14,190 nt of DNA, from positions 1-14,190 of the forward strand of contig JAISZQ010000139.1 in the NCBI GenBank assembly GCA_031269165.1. Direction: 5' to 3'. The translations under genes were made by a program, and so were the position numbers. The notes below the pieces were generated by a model. It saw only the letters and a program-made list of their open reading frames with translations. It was not told where the DNA came from and did not search any database. The DNA comes from Spirochaetaceae bacterium. Its GTDB lineage: Bacteria > Spirochaetota > Spirochaetia > Treponematales > Breznakiellaceae. Positions 1-6,528 of this stretch are shown piece by piece; within the stretch, counting starts at the first letter, position 1; every line of letters begins with the position of its first letter.

Positions 1-1
1 G

Positions 2-949
2 GAATGGAAGCGGTGGCGGGGATACCGGCTGATGGCGGTGGACGGAAGTTTCATCCGGCTTCCGTCGGCCCCGGCGCTGCTTGAGTACTTCGGGGGCCTT
101 GGAAAAGAGGGGGCGGCGGCATCGGCGCCGGCGTCCATGCTGTTCGATCTGGAGAACGGTATCGTTGTGGACGCGAAAATAGTGCCGGTGAGCGGGAACG
201 AGCGGGCACTTGCGAAGGAACACGTGCGGGTTCTTGAGGGGCTTGAGAGCTATGAGCGGGGGAAAGAACTCATCGTTTTTGACCGCGGATACCCGTCGCA
301 CGAACTTATTAAGTTCTTACAGGATAAAGAGACAGCGTATGTGATGCGGATCCGGAAGGGGTTTGTTTCCGGGAAGAAACTGCCCGGGGGGCGGGACGGG
401 TACGCGGAACTGGGGAAAAGCGGGTGGCGGGTGCGGGTGATACAAATAACGCTGCCTGGCGGGGAAGAGGAAACCCTGATAACGAATATGGGGGAAGAGC
501 GGCTGGAATATGAGGCGTTCGAGGAACTGTATAACAAGAGGCGGGGGATAGAGACTGAGTACAAGACGGTGAAGCAGAAACTGGAACTGGAGAACTTCAG
601 CGGGCGGACGGTGGAGACCATAAAGCAGGATTTCCCCGCGGTAATGACGTTGGCAAATATGCTGGCCAACCTGGTGCGTGAGGCGGGCCGGAAGGTGAAG
701 AAGGATCGGGAGAAACGGGGGAACAAATACGAATACCGGGTGAAAGTCAATCACGCGGTAGGAGTGTTGAAAGACCGGCTGATAGGGGTGCTGCTGGAGG
801 AACGTCCTGGCAAACGGGTGAGATTCATGAAAGAGCTTGTTCGGGAGATAGGGCGGCGTGTGGTGCCGGTACGGTTAAACCGGGAGGTGGAGCGGAATAA
901 GACGCCCCGCAAAGCCCGGTTTCACCACAACCACAAGTCGAACTGTTGA
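2..949 (+). CDS. IS4-family transposase, 5' end outside window
   Basis: DDE transposase that would move its own insertion sequence. The frame is open from base 2 (EWKRWRGYRL before the ATG at 32), so the gene begins upstream and the ATG at 32 is internal. The catalytic Asp of the AVDGS block is at 41-43 and the second Asp, in FDRGYPS, is at 281-283. The IS4 signature Y-x2-R-x3-E-x6-K is intact at 530-574, in YNKRRGIETEYKTVK, with the catalytic Glu at 551-553. The C-terminus is basic and ends at a TGA. No frameshift is visible in the 315 codons seen, so the element could be active if its left part is intact. The left inverted repeat is not in the window, so the IS cannot be delimited. Family assignment is confident; the exact IS is not identified. 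Confidence 0.9.
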   Translation, partial: EWKRWRGYRLMAVDGSFIRLPSAPALLEYFGGLGKEGAAASAPASMLFDLENGIVVDAKIVPVSGNERALAKEHVRVLEGLESYERGKELIVFDRGYPSHELIKFLQDKETAYVMRIRKGFVSGKKLPGGRDGYAELGKSGWRVRVIQITLPGGEEETLITNMGEERLEYEAFEELYNKRRGIETEYKTVKQKLELENFSGRTVETIKQDFPAVMTLANMLANLVREAGRKVKKDREKRGNKYEYRVKVNHAVGVLKDRLIGVLLEERPGKRVRFMKELVREIGRRVVPVRLNREVERNKTPRKARFHHNHKSNC

Positions 950-956
950 GAAGGAG

Positions 957-1007
957 AAGGGGGAAAATCCTTAAGTTGTTGACAGTGGGAGACTTCCCCC
1001 TTTTTCT
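957..1007 (+). terminator. Weak hairpin after the transposase
   Basis: AAGGGGGAA at 957-965 pairs with TTCCCCCTT at 994-1002 and is followed by more T's. The 28-nt loop is long for an intrinsic terminator, so this is a tentative call. Confidence 0.3.
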
Positions 1008-1026
1008 GGGTTTTTTAACAGGCTCT
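984..1026 (-). repeat. IS right-end sequence / half of the gagcctgtt palindrome
   Basis: Read on the minus strand this stretch starts agagcctgttaaaaaaccc and runs into gggggaagtctccc. About 39 of 44 aligned positions match 8348-8391. The outer 16 bases also match the arms of the palindromes at 4347, 7341 and 13972. It is either the terminal sequence of the IS or the half of a palindrome into which the IS inserted; the missing left flank would decide. Confidence 0.6.
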
Positions 1027-1649
1027 TAGGCAATGCGGGGGCTTGACATTTCTGAAGAGGTGGCCGATAATGGAGTTATATCAGAGGGCTTGCCTTCTTT
1101 GAAGTGTTTGATTGGACTTCGGTAAAGGTCGGACCATTTGATACTGTCTTGTTCGTTCCGGGGAACCGTCTGCACACGGTACAAGAACTTGGACAGGACA
1201 GCATCAAGCGGTTTGGCCTTTTCTATTTCTTCGGGACTAAACACTTCGTGCAAGTAAAAAATTTTGTTTTTCTCTTCCGTTACCCGTACAAACAAGTATT
1301 TATTTGCGCCGTCTACGGTTATCGGAGACGCAAAATAATGATTTGTTACGGGTTCGCCGAGAAGGTCCGGAAACTTTTCTAAATACGCGCCCTTTTCTAA
1401 AACCGTTTTGACGGCGGGCAATGTTGCCAGCTTGTTGAGGTATCTTGTGCGGGAAAAATCATGCCTAATGCCTTCCGTTTCTATCTTAACCGCGCCGACG
1501 GTTTGCGCCGGAGATTGCGGGTTGGCTTTTATCCAGTCGAGAGCCGTTTCAATTACTTTCCCCTTTTTTACGGGTATGATGCCGCTGTCCGCCGCGGCTA
1601 AAGGCTTCCCGTCCAGTATCTTTTGCGCGGTCTCCCTGTTTTTTTCCAT
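1026..1649 (-). CDS. LPD3/PBECR-like polyvalent-protein domain protein
   Basis: A protein of 207 residues. Its central part (GIRHDFSRTRYLNKLATLP, then NHYFASPITV, then IFYLHEVFSPEEIEK) has the layout I associate with the LPD3 and phage barnase/EndoU/RelE-like (PBECR) domains found in large polyvalent proteins of phages and conjugative elements. That is pattern recall, not a search. Such domains usually sit inside much larger proteins, so a stand-alone copy wedged between an IS end and repeats may be a remnant of a mobile element or a small effector nuclease. The ATG at 1649 is chosen; a TTG at 1700 in frame would add 17 residues. Neither has a good Shine-Dalgarno. A GATAAT lies six bases before the ATG. 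Its stop codon lies at the outer edge of the IS-end repeat. Confidence 0.5.
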   Translation of the reverse strand: MEKNRETAQKILDGKPLAAADSGIIPVKKGKVIETALDWIKANPQSPAQTVGAVKIETEGIRHDFSRTRYLNKLATLPAVKTVLEKGAYLEKFPDLLGEPVTNHYFASPITVDGANKYLFVRVTEEKNKIFYLHEVFSPEEIEKAKPLDAVLSKFLYRVQTVPRNEQDSIKWSDLYRSPIKHFKEGKPSDITPLSATSSEMSSPRIA

Positions 1650-1730
1650 TTCCCCATTATCGGCCTCTCTGGTCTGAAAGAGGATAGAGGGGTCGCGCAA
1701 TTATGAACCAGTCCCGTGTCTCGATACTGG

Positions 1731-1786
1731 CCTAATCGGGGTCGCCAGACCAGCCTAATCGGGGTTGCCCGTCTAGTCCAGACGGG
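1731..1786. repeat. Short direct repeats with a hairpin
   Basis: cctaatcggggtcgcc at 1731-1746 recurs as cctaatcggggttgcc at 1754-1769, and the core acggggttgcc appears again at 1782-1792. Between the last two, CCCGTCT (1768-1774) pairs with AGACGGG (1780-1786). It lies just left of the palindrome cluster. No coding potential is seen here. Confidence 0.6.
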
Positions 1787-1797
1787 GTTGCCGCGTT

Positions 1798-1980
1798 CCT
1801 CGACTGGATTGCTTCGTCGCTCCGCTCCTCGCAATGACAACTCTCGCGGGCGAGTCCCCCGTCATTGCGAGCGAGCCGCCTGTCATTGCGAGCGAAGCGA
1901 AGCAATCCAGGGCGGGGCCTTCCACGGCCGGATTGCTTTGTCGCTATTGGCAACGCAAGTTGCCGTCTCCTCGCAATGAC
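1798..1980. repeat. Palindromic repeat cluster (gtcattgcgag family)
   Basis: This holds a right-half unit (ctggattgcttcgtcgctcc ... ctcgcaatgac, ending 1838), an isolated left-arm fragment at 1861-1880 and a full unit at 1882-1980. The full unit folds on its arms gtcattgcgagcgaagcg / ctcgcaatgac. Its right arm carries a nested hairpin, GGCAAC-GCAA-GTTGCC at 1949-1964. The gene-free interval 1701-2164 contains this cluster, the direct repeats and the metF promoter/leader; I see no gene in it apart from a doubtful leader ORF. Confidence 0.85.
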
Positions 1981-1982
1981 AT

Positions 1983-2009
1983 GCGCACCTCTTATCCCTT
2001 AAATCTGCG
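1983..2009. repeat. Conserved flank of the palindrome array
   Basis: The core cctcttatcccttaaatc follows the last palindrome arm and recurs after the second array at 9261-9285, in the same orientation and at the same distance. It therefore belongs to the repeat family rather than to metF. Confidence 0.65.
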
Positions 2010-2059
2010 TCCTCTGGACCGCCATAGCGGAGTTTTTTAACAATTTTGAAAAATTTTTC

Positions 2060-2088
2060 TTGACAGGCAGTTTGGATCGTGGTATAAT
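2060..2088 (+). promoter_or_regulatory. Sigma-70 promoter of metF
   Basis: A perfect -35 TTGACA (2060-2065) and a perfect -10 TATAAT (2083-2088) are separated by 17 bases. Transcription should start near 2095, giving a leader of about 70 nt before metF. Confidence 0.88.
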
Positions 2089-2108
2089 TGATACTAGAAG
2101 AGAATTGT

Positions 2109-2168
2109 TTGAAAGGGGTGGCCAAAATCATTGGGGAAAAGTGGATCTGCCATAGAGAGTTTATATGA
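2109..2168 (+). CDS. Possible 19-codon leader ORF coupled to metF
   Basis: A TTG-initiated frame (or GTG at 2118) reads MKGVAKIIGEKWICHREFI, and its TGA at 2166-2168 overlaps the metF ATG at 2165-2167. metF has only a weak Shine-Dalgarno (AGAGAG, 2154-2159), so translational coupling is conceivable. The reading frame is short enough to occur by chance; this is a low-confidence call. Confidence 0.18.
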   Translation: MKGVAKIIGEKWICHREFI

Positions 2169-3088
2169 AAATTGTTGATATGCTCAAAAAGAAGATGACG
2201 TTCTCCTTTGAAGTCTTTCCTCCGAAAGAGGATGACGGTGTGCCGAAACTGCGGAACGAGTTGAGGGAACTTTTCCGTTTTAGTCCGGACTTCATCAGTT
2301 GCACGTACGGGGCGGGGGGGACCAACGTCGGGAAAAGCAAGGAGATCTGCGCGTTCATCACGGACAACAAGGTTACCTGCATGACGCACTTCACCTGTAT
2401 TGGCAACAAGAAACAGGAGATCAAGGAGATCGTTCGGAGTTATATCGACATGGGTCTTGAGAATGTGCTCGCCATGCGCGGGGACTTCCCGAAAGACCCC
2501 GAAACGGGTACGCTGGAGACGACGACGGGCGGGGACTTTGAACACGCGAATTTCCTTATCGAGTATCTGCATGGGCTTTTCCCCAAACTGGGGATTGCCT
2601 GTGCGGGCTATCCCGAGAAACATATTCTCGCGCCGAGTTTCGACAGCGACATCGCGTTCTTGAAGGCGAAGCAGGATGCGGGCGCGGAGTTTATCATGCT
2701 CCAGCTTTGTCATGATGTTGACGCATACTGCCGGTTCCGCGATAAATGCCACAAGGCTGGCGTTCATCTTCCGCACGTGATGGGGCTTATGCCGGTTCTC
2801 GCCCGCGACCCGATCATCACCATGACGATGGCCAACGGCTGTTCGATTCCCCCGGAATTGGCGGCGATCATCGGCACGTACACGCCGGCGCGCGGCGCGG
2901 CGGAGAGCGTTGTCAAGGAAGCGGCAGCGGACTTCAAGAAGGCCGGGATGGAGTACACGGTGAAAGCGCTCTGGCGGTACATGGCGGTCGGCGTAGAAGG
3001 CATTCACATCTATGCCTTGAACAAAAGTGCCGATGTTGCTAAAATTGTACGCGACGCGGGAATCCGTACGCAGTTGCCCGTAGCGTAA
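2165..3088 (+). CDS. metF: Methylenetetrahydrofolate reductase
   Basis: Flavoprotein of 307 residues that reduces 5,10-methylene-THF to 5-methyl-THF for methionine synthesis; in acetogens the same step belongs to the methyl branch of the Wood-Ljungdahl pathway. Visible family motifs: FSFEVFPPK (13-21) with the catalytic Glu16, CTYGAGG (46-52), THFTC around His75, VLAMRGD (101-107) whose Arg-Gly-Asp contacts FAD, GYPEKH (148-153) and the strand ending in Gln180 that contacts folate. Length is normal for the bacterial family. It is monocistronic behind its own consensus promoter. No metV, cobalamin methyltransferase or folD is adjacent, so context does not say whether the role is biosynthetic or acetogenic. 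No SAM, cobalamin or other riboswitch consensus was recognised in the 70-nt leader. Confidence 0.95.
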   Translation: MKIVDMLKKKMTFSFEVFPPKEDDGVPKLRNELRELFRFSPDFISCTYGAGGTNVGKSKEICAFITDNKVTCMTHFTCIGNKKQEIKEIVRSYIDMGLENVLAMRGDFPKDPETGTLETTTGGDFEHANFLIEYLHGLFPKLGIACAGYPEKHILAPSFDSDIAFLKAKQDAGAEFIMLQLCHDVDAYCRFRDKCHKAGVHLPHVMGLMPVLARDPIITMTMANGCSIPPELAAIIGTYTPARGAAESVVKEAAADFKKAGMEYTVKALWRYMAVGVEGIHIYALNKSADVAKIVRDAGIRTQLPVA

Positions 3089-3111
3089 GGGTATCTGAGG
3101 GAACATTGAGG

Positions 3112-3149
3112 GCCGCTCGGCTGATGCGGACTATATATCAGCCTCCGGC
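3112..3149 (+). terminator. Hairpin downstream of metF, no U-tract
   Basis: GGCTGAT (3119-3125) pairs with ATCAGCC (3137-3143), and the stem extends outward imperfectly (GCCG 3112-3115 with CGGC 3146-3149). It could end or protect the metF transcript, but without a T run an intrinsic terminator is unproven. Confidence 0.35.
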
Positions 3150-3268
3150 ATGGTGTAAAGCCATTCAGTGCTTCCCTCTGCGTCTTTGTAAAACCGGAGG
3201 TGTTTGCCCCCTGTTTGCAAGGGCGCAACATAAATTGGGAAAATGGACGAATGTCCAAAATATATTTT

Positions 3269-3274
3269 AGGAGG
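3269..3274 (+). promoter_or_regulatory. Ribosome binding site fixing the dctP start
   Basis: AGGAGG lies six bases before the ATG at 3281. The longer in-frame GTG start at 3200 has no such site and would put 27 non-signal residues before the signal peptide. A small palindrome, TGGAC-GAAT-GTCCA at 3244-3257, sits just upstream. Confidence 0.9.
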
Positions 3275-3280
3275 ATTTTT

Positions 3281-4333
3281 ATGAAAATCTTACGTAAAGT
3301 TTTCGTTTTCGTTCTGGCCGCCCTCATAGGAGGGGGAGGGTTGTTGTTTGCCGGCGGTAAGTCGGAAAGCGCGCCTGCATCAGGAGGAGGAAGCGCACCC
3401 GCATCCGCGTCCGCGCCCGCCGCCAAGATCAAGGTTACTTTTGCCGGTACCGAGGCTGCAACATCCGAGCAAAGCCTGATGATGCAGGAAACGGCGGATT
3501 TGCTCAATGCATCCGGCCGTTTTGACGCCGACGTTCAGGTGGCCGGCGCGTTGTCCGCCGACACCGACAACCTCGTCACTCAGGCGAAGACCGGTGTTCC
3601 GCTTGTCGTGCCGTCTGACCCCACTCGGCTTGCCAGTCAGTTCAAGATTCCTGAGCTGAGCATTCTGATGGCGCCGTACATTCTGACCGATCCGGCGGTG
3701 TTGCAGAAGTTGCCCGAAACGGCATTGTTCAAGGAGTGGCAGACGCAACTGGAAGCCCAGGGCATTACTTTTGTCGCCAATATGTACAACGGGTTTCGCA
3801 GTTTCTACACGACGACGCCGGTCAAGACGGTTGCCGACCTCAAAAACCTCCGCATCCGCGGCTTTGGAAACCCCACCGGAAACGCGCTCGCCAAGTACTT
3901 GGGGTTTGCCAACATCGGTATCCCTTGGGGCGAAGTGCTTCCCGGCATCCAGCAAAAGACGCTTGACGGCTGTGAAGTTCAGGTTGCGACGGCATACACT
4001 TCGGCTATCTATGAAGTGGCCAAGCATCTCGCGCTGACCAAGCACTATCTGCTTCAGTCATCGTTTGTTTGTTCGACGAAACTGCTGACCAGTATGCCTC
4101 AAGCGGACCGGGATTTCTTTATTAAGACGATCCGCGACATGGCTCAAAAATACGGCGTGATCATCGCTGGCAAAGAAGACGGCTACTATCAGCAGATGAG
4201 GGATAAGGGCGTCACCATCACGGAAATCAACCTCAAGGAATTCCAGGACGCGATTGCTCCGCTCTACATCAACAACGATCTCCAATTCTCGCCGGGGTTG
4301 AAAGACCGGCTCTTCAAAGAGCTTGGGCTGTAA
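3281..4333 (+). CDS. dctP: TRAP transporter solute-binding protein (DctP family)
   Basis: Periplasmic receptor of 350 residues that captures a carboxylate ligand and delivers it to the DctQM permease. Residues 1-24 form a signal peptide (basic MKILRK, hydrophobic core, FA-GG cleavage region) with no lipobox Cys, so it is probably secreted or anchored by an uncleaved signal. Residues 27-48 are an Ala/Ser/Gly/Pro linker. The DctP fold follows from about 50; LKNLRIRG (188-194) holds the conserved Arg that normally salt-bridges the substrate carboxylate, and IPWGEVLPGIQQKTLDGCE (214-232) matches the family's second ligand-binding segment. The substrate cannot be read from sequence; C4-dicarboxylates are only the family default. 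It is first in a dctP-Q-M cluster but is separated from dctQ by 212 bases containing a terminator. No convincing promoter was found in 3089-3280. Confidence 0.92.
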   Translation: MKILRKVFVFVLAALIGGGGLLFAGGKSESAPASGGGSAPASASAPAAKIKVTFAGTEAATSEQSLMMQETADLLNASGRFDADVQVAGALSADTDNLVTQAKTGVPLVVPSDPTRLASQFKIPELSILMAPYILTDPAVLQKLPETALFKEWQTQLEAQGITFVANMYNGFRSFYTTTPVKTVADLKNLRIRGFGNPTGNALAKYLGFANIGIPWGEVLPGIQQKTLDGCEVQVATAYTSAIYEVAKHLALTKHYLLQSSFVCSTKLLTSMPQADRDFFIKTIRDMAQKYGVIIAGKEDGYYQQMRDKGVTITEINLKEFQDAIAPLYINNDLQFSPGLKDRLFKELGL

Positions 4334-4346
4334 TTGTTCTTAAGGG

Positions 4347-4381
4347 AGACTGTTCCAAAACCGCACGTTTTGGGACAGCCT
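4347..4381. repeat. gagcctgtt-family palindrome after dctP
   Basis: CTGTTCCAAAAC (4350-4361) pairs with GTTTTGGGACAG (4367-4378) over 12 bp with one G-U, and loop CGCAC. It is related to the palindromes at 7341-7379 and 13972-14007. It follows the dctP stop by 13 bases and may stabilise or end the dctP mRNA. Confidence 0.75.
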
Positions 4382-4391
4382 CAAGGATCTG

Positions 4392-4435
4392 TATTGCGAA
4401 AGCAATAAAAATAAAATGGAGAACATTTTATTTTT
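4392..4435 (+). promoter_or_regulatory. Two adjacent hairpins in the dctP-dctQ leader
   Basis: TATTGC-GAAA-GCAATA (4392-4407) is a 6-bp GNRA-capped hairpin. It abuts AAAAATAAAATG (4407-4418) / CATTTTATTTTT (4424-4435), a 12-bp AT-only-type stem with loop GAGAA. The gcaa segment could pair with either neighbour, so alternative folds are possible. Confidence 0.6.
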
Positions 4436-4448
4436 GCACAGTTCCTAA

Positions 4449-4483
4449 AACACCGGCTGACGCACCGTTAGTCGGTGTTTTTT
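4449..4483 (+). terminator. Strong intrinsic terminator between dctP and dctQ
   Basis: AACACCGGCTGAC (4449-4461) pairs with GTTAGTCGGTGTT (4467-4479) over 13 positions with two G-U pairs, loop GCACC, followed by a T run to 4483. Partial termination here would make more binding protein than permease. Confidence 0.85.
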
Positions 4484-4506
4484 CTGTTTATTCATTCGTA
4501 AATGGA

Positions 4507-4527
4507 GCCGGAATCGGGAATTCCGGC
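4507..4527 (+). promoter_or_regulatory. Hairpin just before the dctQ ribosome site
   Basis: GCCGGAAT (4507-4514) and ATTCCGGC (4520-4527) form an 8-bp stem with a 5-base loop, ending eight bases before the AAGGAG at 4536-4541. It may protect the 5' end of a processed dctQM mRNA or tune its translation. Confidence 0.6.
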
Positions 4528-4545
4528 CTCTTTCAAAGGAGTACC

Positions 4546-5034
4546 ATGAAAAAAGTATACCATGCCTTGTGCAAGGCCGAAGTGGCGATTTGCGCGGTAG
4601 GATTTATGTTTTTAGTCGCCTTTATCTTTGTTTCGGCCATTCTCCGGTCGTTCCGGTTATCGGTATCATGGAACATTGACTTGGCGATGTTCTTCCTCGC
4701 GTGGGTGTCTTTTTTGGGCGCGGATATCGCGTGGCGGAGCGGCCAGCTTGTCGGCATCGACATCATCGTACGGCGGTTACCGTTCAAACTGCAAAAAATC
4801 ATCGACATTTTTGTCTATGTCGTTATTTTTGCCGCGCTTATCATCATCGCCGTTTTCGGCTTCAGGCTGATGATCACAGAGAAGTTGCGGACCTACCAGT
4901 CGATACCGATTCCGTTTTCATTGATGACGCTGAGCCTCGTTGTTGCCGCATTGTCCATGCTGTTATCCACCATCCTGAAAGTCAAACAGGCCGTTTTGGA
5001 AATAGCGGGTAACGGTAAAGGAGGCACTCGATGA
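4546..5034 (+). CDS. dctQ: TRAP transporter small permease (DctQ)
   Basis: Inner-membrane subunit of 162 residues with the four helices of the family at about 11-35, 44-63, 84-109 and 121-145. The second helix and loop FLAWVSFLGADIAWRSGQLV match the family's most conserved stretch. DctQ pairs with DctM and helps dock the loaded binding protein. AAGGAG (4536-4541) precedes the ATG by four bases. Its TGA overlaps the dctM ATG (ATGA at 5031-5034), indicating translational coupling. No start alternative looks better. Confidence 0.92.
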   Translation: MKKVYHALCKAEVAICAVGFMFLVAFIFVSAILRSFRLSVSWNIDLAMFFLAWVSFLGADIAWRSGQLVGIDIIVRRLPFKLQKIIDIFVYVVIFAALIIIAVFGFRLMITEKLRTYQSIPIPFSLMTLSLVVAALSMLLSTILKVKQAVLEIAGNGKGGTR

Positions 5035-6329
5035 CCTTTTTGTTGCTTTGTTTTGTTCTGTTTATTGTGGTGGGGATGCCGATCGCGTTCGTCATCGGTA
5101 TTGCCGGGTTCGCGTATTTTACGACCGAGTCCTATCTTACGTTTGAAACGGCCACCCAGATGATTGTCTCGCAGAGCCAGTCTTTCGCGTTCCTTGCCGT
5201 TCCCTTCTTTATCTTTGCCGGAAACCTGATGAATGTGTCGGGAATAACCACCCGGTTGCTGAGCCTGGCGCGGCTTTTGACCCGACGTATGTATGGCGGT
5301 ACGGCGCAGATTTCCGTCGTGATGAGCACGCTGATGGGCGGCGTTTCCGGTTCAGCGACCGCCGATGCGGCAATGGAAACCCGTATTCTGGGCCCTGAGA
5401 TGATGCGCATCGGCTACAAGAAGGGCTACATCTGCGCGGTCAACTGCATCACGGCGCTGATCACCGCGACGATTCCGCCGAGCCTCGGCCTCATCATCTT
5501 TGGCTTTGTCGGCGAGGTCTCGATTGGACGGCTCTTTGCCGCCGGGCTTGTCCCCGGTATTCTGATGATGGTCTTCCTGATGGCGACGACATCCCTCACG
5601 AGCCGTCACTACAAGTTCGACCCGCCAAGAACCGATGTTCCGCCGCTGACGCTGAAAGAACTCTTTGAAAACCTGAAAGAGTCCATCTGGGCATTGTTTT
5701 TTCCGGTTATCCTCATCGTCGGTATCCGCTTCGGCGTGTTTACCCCGTCCGAAAGCGGCGCGTTTGCCGTCATCTATGCGTTGGTCATCGGCAAGTTTGT
5801 CTATCACGAACTGACGTGGCAGAACTTCAAAGAGGCCCTGATCACCACGTTAAAGGATAACGGCGCGATCATGCTCATCATTGCGATGTCCGGGCCGTTC
5901 AGCTACGCGATCACGTGGGTCAAACTGCCGGTCGCGTTGAGCAACCTGATTCTGGGCATCACCGCGAACCCGCAGGCAATCGTGCTTATCATGCTGGGCT
6001 TCCTCTTTATCACGGGTATGTTCGTTGACAGTAACGTGAACTTCCTGCTTTTGACGCCGATCTTCCTGCCGATCGTCAAGGGCGCCGGTATAGACCCGGT
6101 GCATTTCGGTGTTCTCATGGCAACGATCGTTACGCTGGGCGTTATGACGCCGCCTATTGGCTCCGCGCTCTACACGGTGTGCGGTATTATTAAATGCCCG
6201 CCCGAGGAATACACGTGGTTTGCCCTGCCGTTTTTGGCGGCGGTGTTGTTGGAACTGGCGATCCTCGTGTTCCTGCCCGACGTGGTGTTGTTTATGCCCA
6301 ACCTGATTTTCGGACCATCGGTGGGCTAG
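5031..6329 (+). CDS. dctM: TRAP transporter large permease (DctM)
   Basis: Main Na+-coupled transport subunit, 432 residues, the usual length, and hydrophobic throughout with roughly a dozen helical segments. Recognisable family blocks: AVPFFIFAGNLMN (56-68), GGVSGSATADAAMETRILGPEM (103-124 region), IPPSLGLIIFG (148-158) and, near the C-terminus, TPIFLPIV followed by MTPPIGSALY, which correspond to the substrate and sodium-site hairpins of the DctM/IT superfamily fold. AAAGGAGG at 5017-5024 lies six bases before the start, inside the dctQ coding end. A G/C-rich hairpin starts 21 bases after the TAG. Subunit identity is certain; the transported substrate is unknown. Confidence 0.94.
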   Translation: MTFLLLCFVLFIVVGMPIAFVIGIAGFAYFTTESYLTFETATQMIVSQSQSFAFLAVPFFIFAGNLMNVSGITTRLLSLARLLTRRMYGGTAQISVVMSTLMGGVSGSATADAAMETRILGPEMMRIGYKKGYICAVNCITALITATIPPSLGLIIFGFVGEVSIGRLFAAGLVPGILMMVFLMATTSLTSRHYKFDPPRTDVPPLTLKELFENLKESIWALFFPVILIVGIRFGVFTPSESGAFAVIYALVIGKFVYHELTWQNFKEALITTLKDNGAIMLIIAMSGPFSYAITWVKLPVALSNLILGITANPQAIVLIMLGFLFITGMFVDSNVNFLLLTPIFLPIVKGAGIDPVHFGVLMATIVTLGVMTPPIGSALYTVCGIIKCPPEEYTWFALPFLAAVLLELAILVFLPDVVLFMPNLIFGPSVG

Positions 6330-6350
6330 TGTTTCCGTCAAGAAAATATA

Positions 6351-6372
6351 GAGGGGGGAAGTCTCCCCCCTC
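6351..6372 (+). terminator. Hairpin after dctM
   Basis: GAGGGGGGA (6351-6359) and TCCCCCCTC (6364-6372) form a perfect 9-bp stem on the loop AGTC. There is no U-tract, so its role in ending the dct transcript is inferred from position. It is also the first module of the composite repeat in this interval. Confidence 0.5.
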
Positions 6373-6494
6373 GCTCCGGTCCCACTGTGGAGTTTGCATA
6401 AGCAGGGTGCAACCCTGCGGCGCAAACTCCAGAAGCAGGGCAACGCCCTGCGACCGCTACCCCCCTCAGCGGGGGGCCCCCCGCAACGCCCCCG
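6351..6494. repeat. Composite hairpin element, copy 1
   Basis: It starts with gggggaagtctccccc-cctcgctcc and ends with ccccccgcaacgcccccg (6477-6494); both ends recur at 8375-8617. Inside lie GGAGTTTGC (6389-6397) / GCAAACTCC (6422-6430) enclosing GCAGGGT (6402-6408) / ACCCTGC (6412-6418), then GCAGGGC (6435-6441) / GCCCTGC (6445-6451), and the perfect palindrome GCGGGGGGCCCCCCGC (6469-6484). I see no gene in 6330-6528. Confidence 0.7.
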
Positions 6495-6528
6495 AATCAC
6501 GGCGGAACGGCGGAAACACCCTAAACGT

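Noticed and set aside
2089..2164. Riboswitch upstream of metF
   Set aside because: The leader is only about 70 nt and shows none of the SAM-I, SAM-II, cobalamin or THF riboswitch core motifs that I could recognise.
1883..3106. A 407-codon open frame on the minus strand across metF
   Set aside because: It is antisense to a clear metF with intact motifs; its protein is Arg/His-rich with no recognisable domain, typical of the shadow of a GC-rich gene.
3200..3280. Earlier GTG start for dctP
   Set aside because: It would place 27 non-hydrophobic residues before a proper signal peptide, while an ideal AGGAGG precedes the ATG at 3281.
6394..6528. N-terminal extension of the 6529 gene
   Set aside because: The 45 codons lie in the hairpin-rich composite element, which is shared with a non-coding region at 8375-8617.
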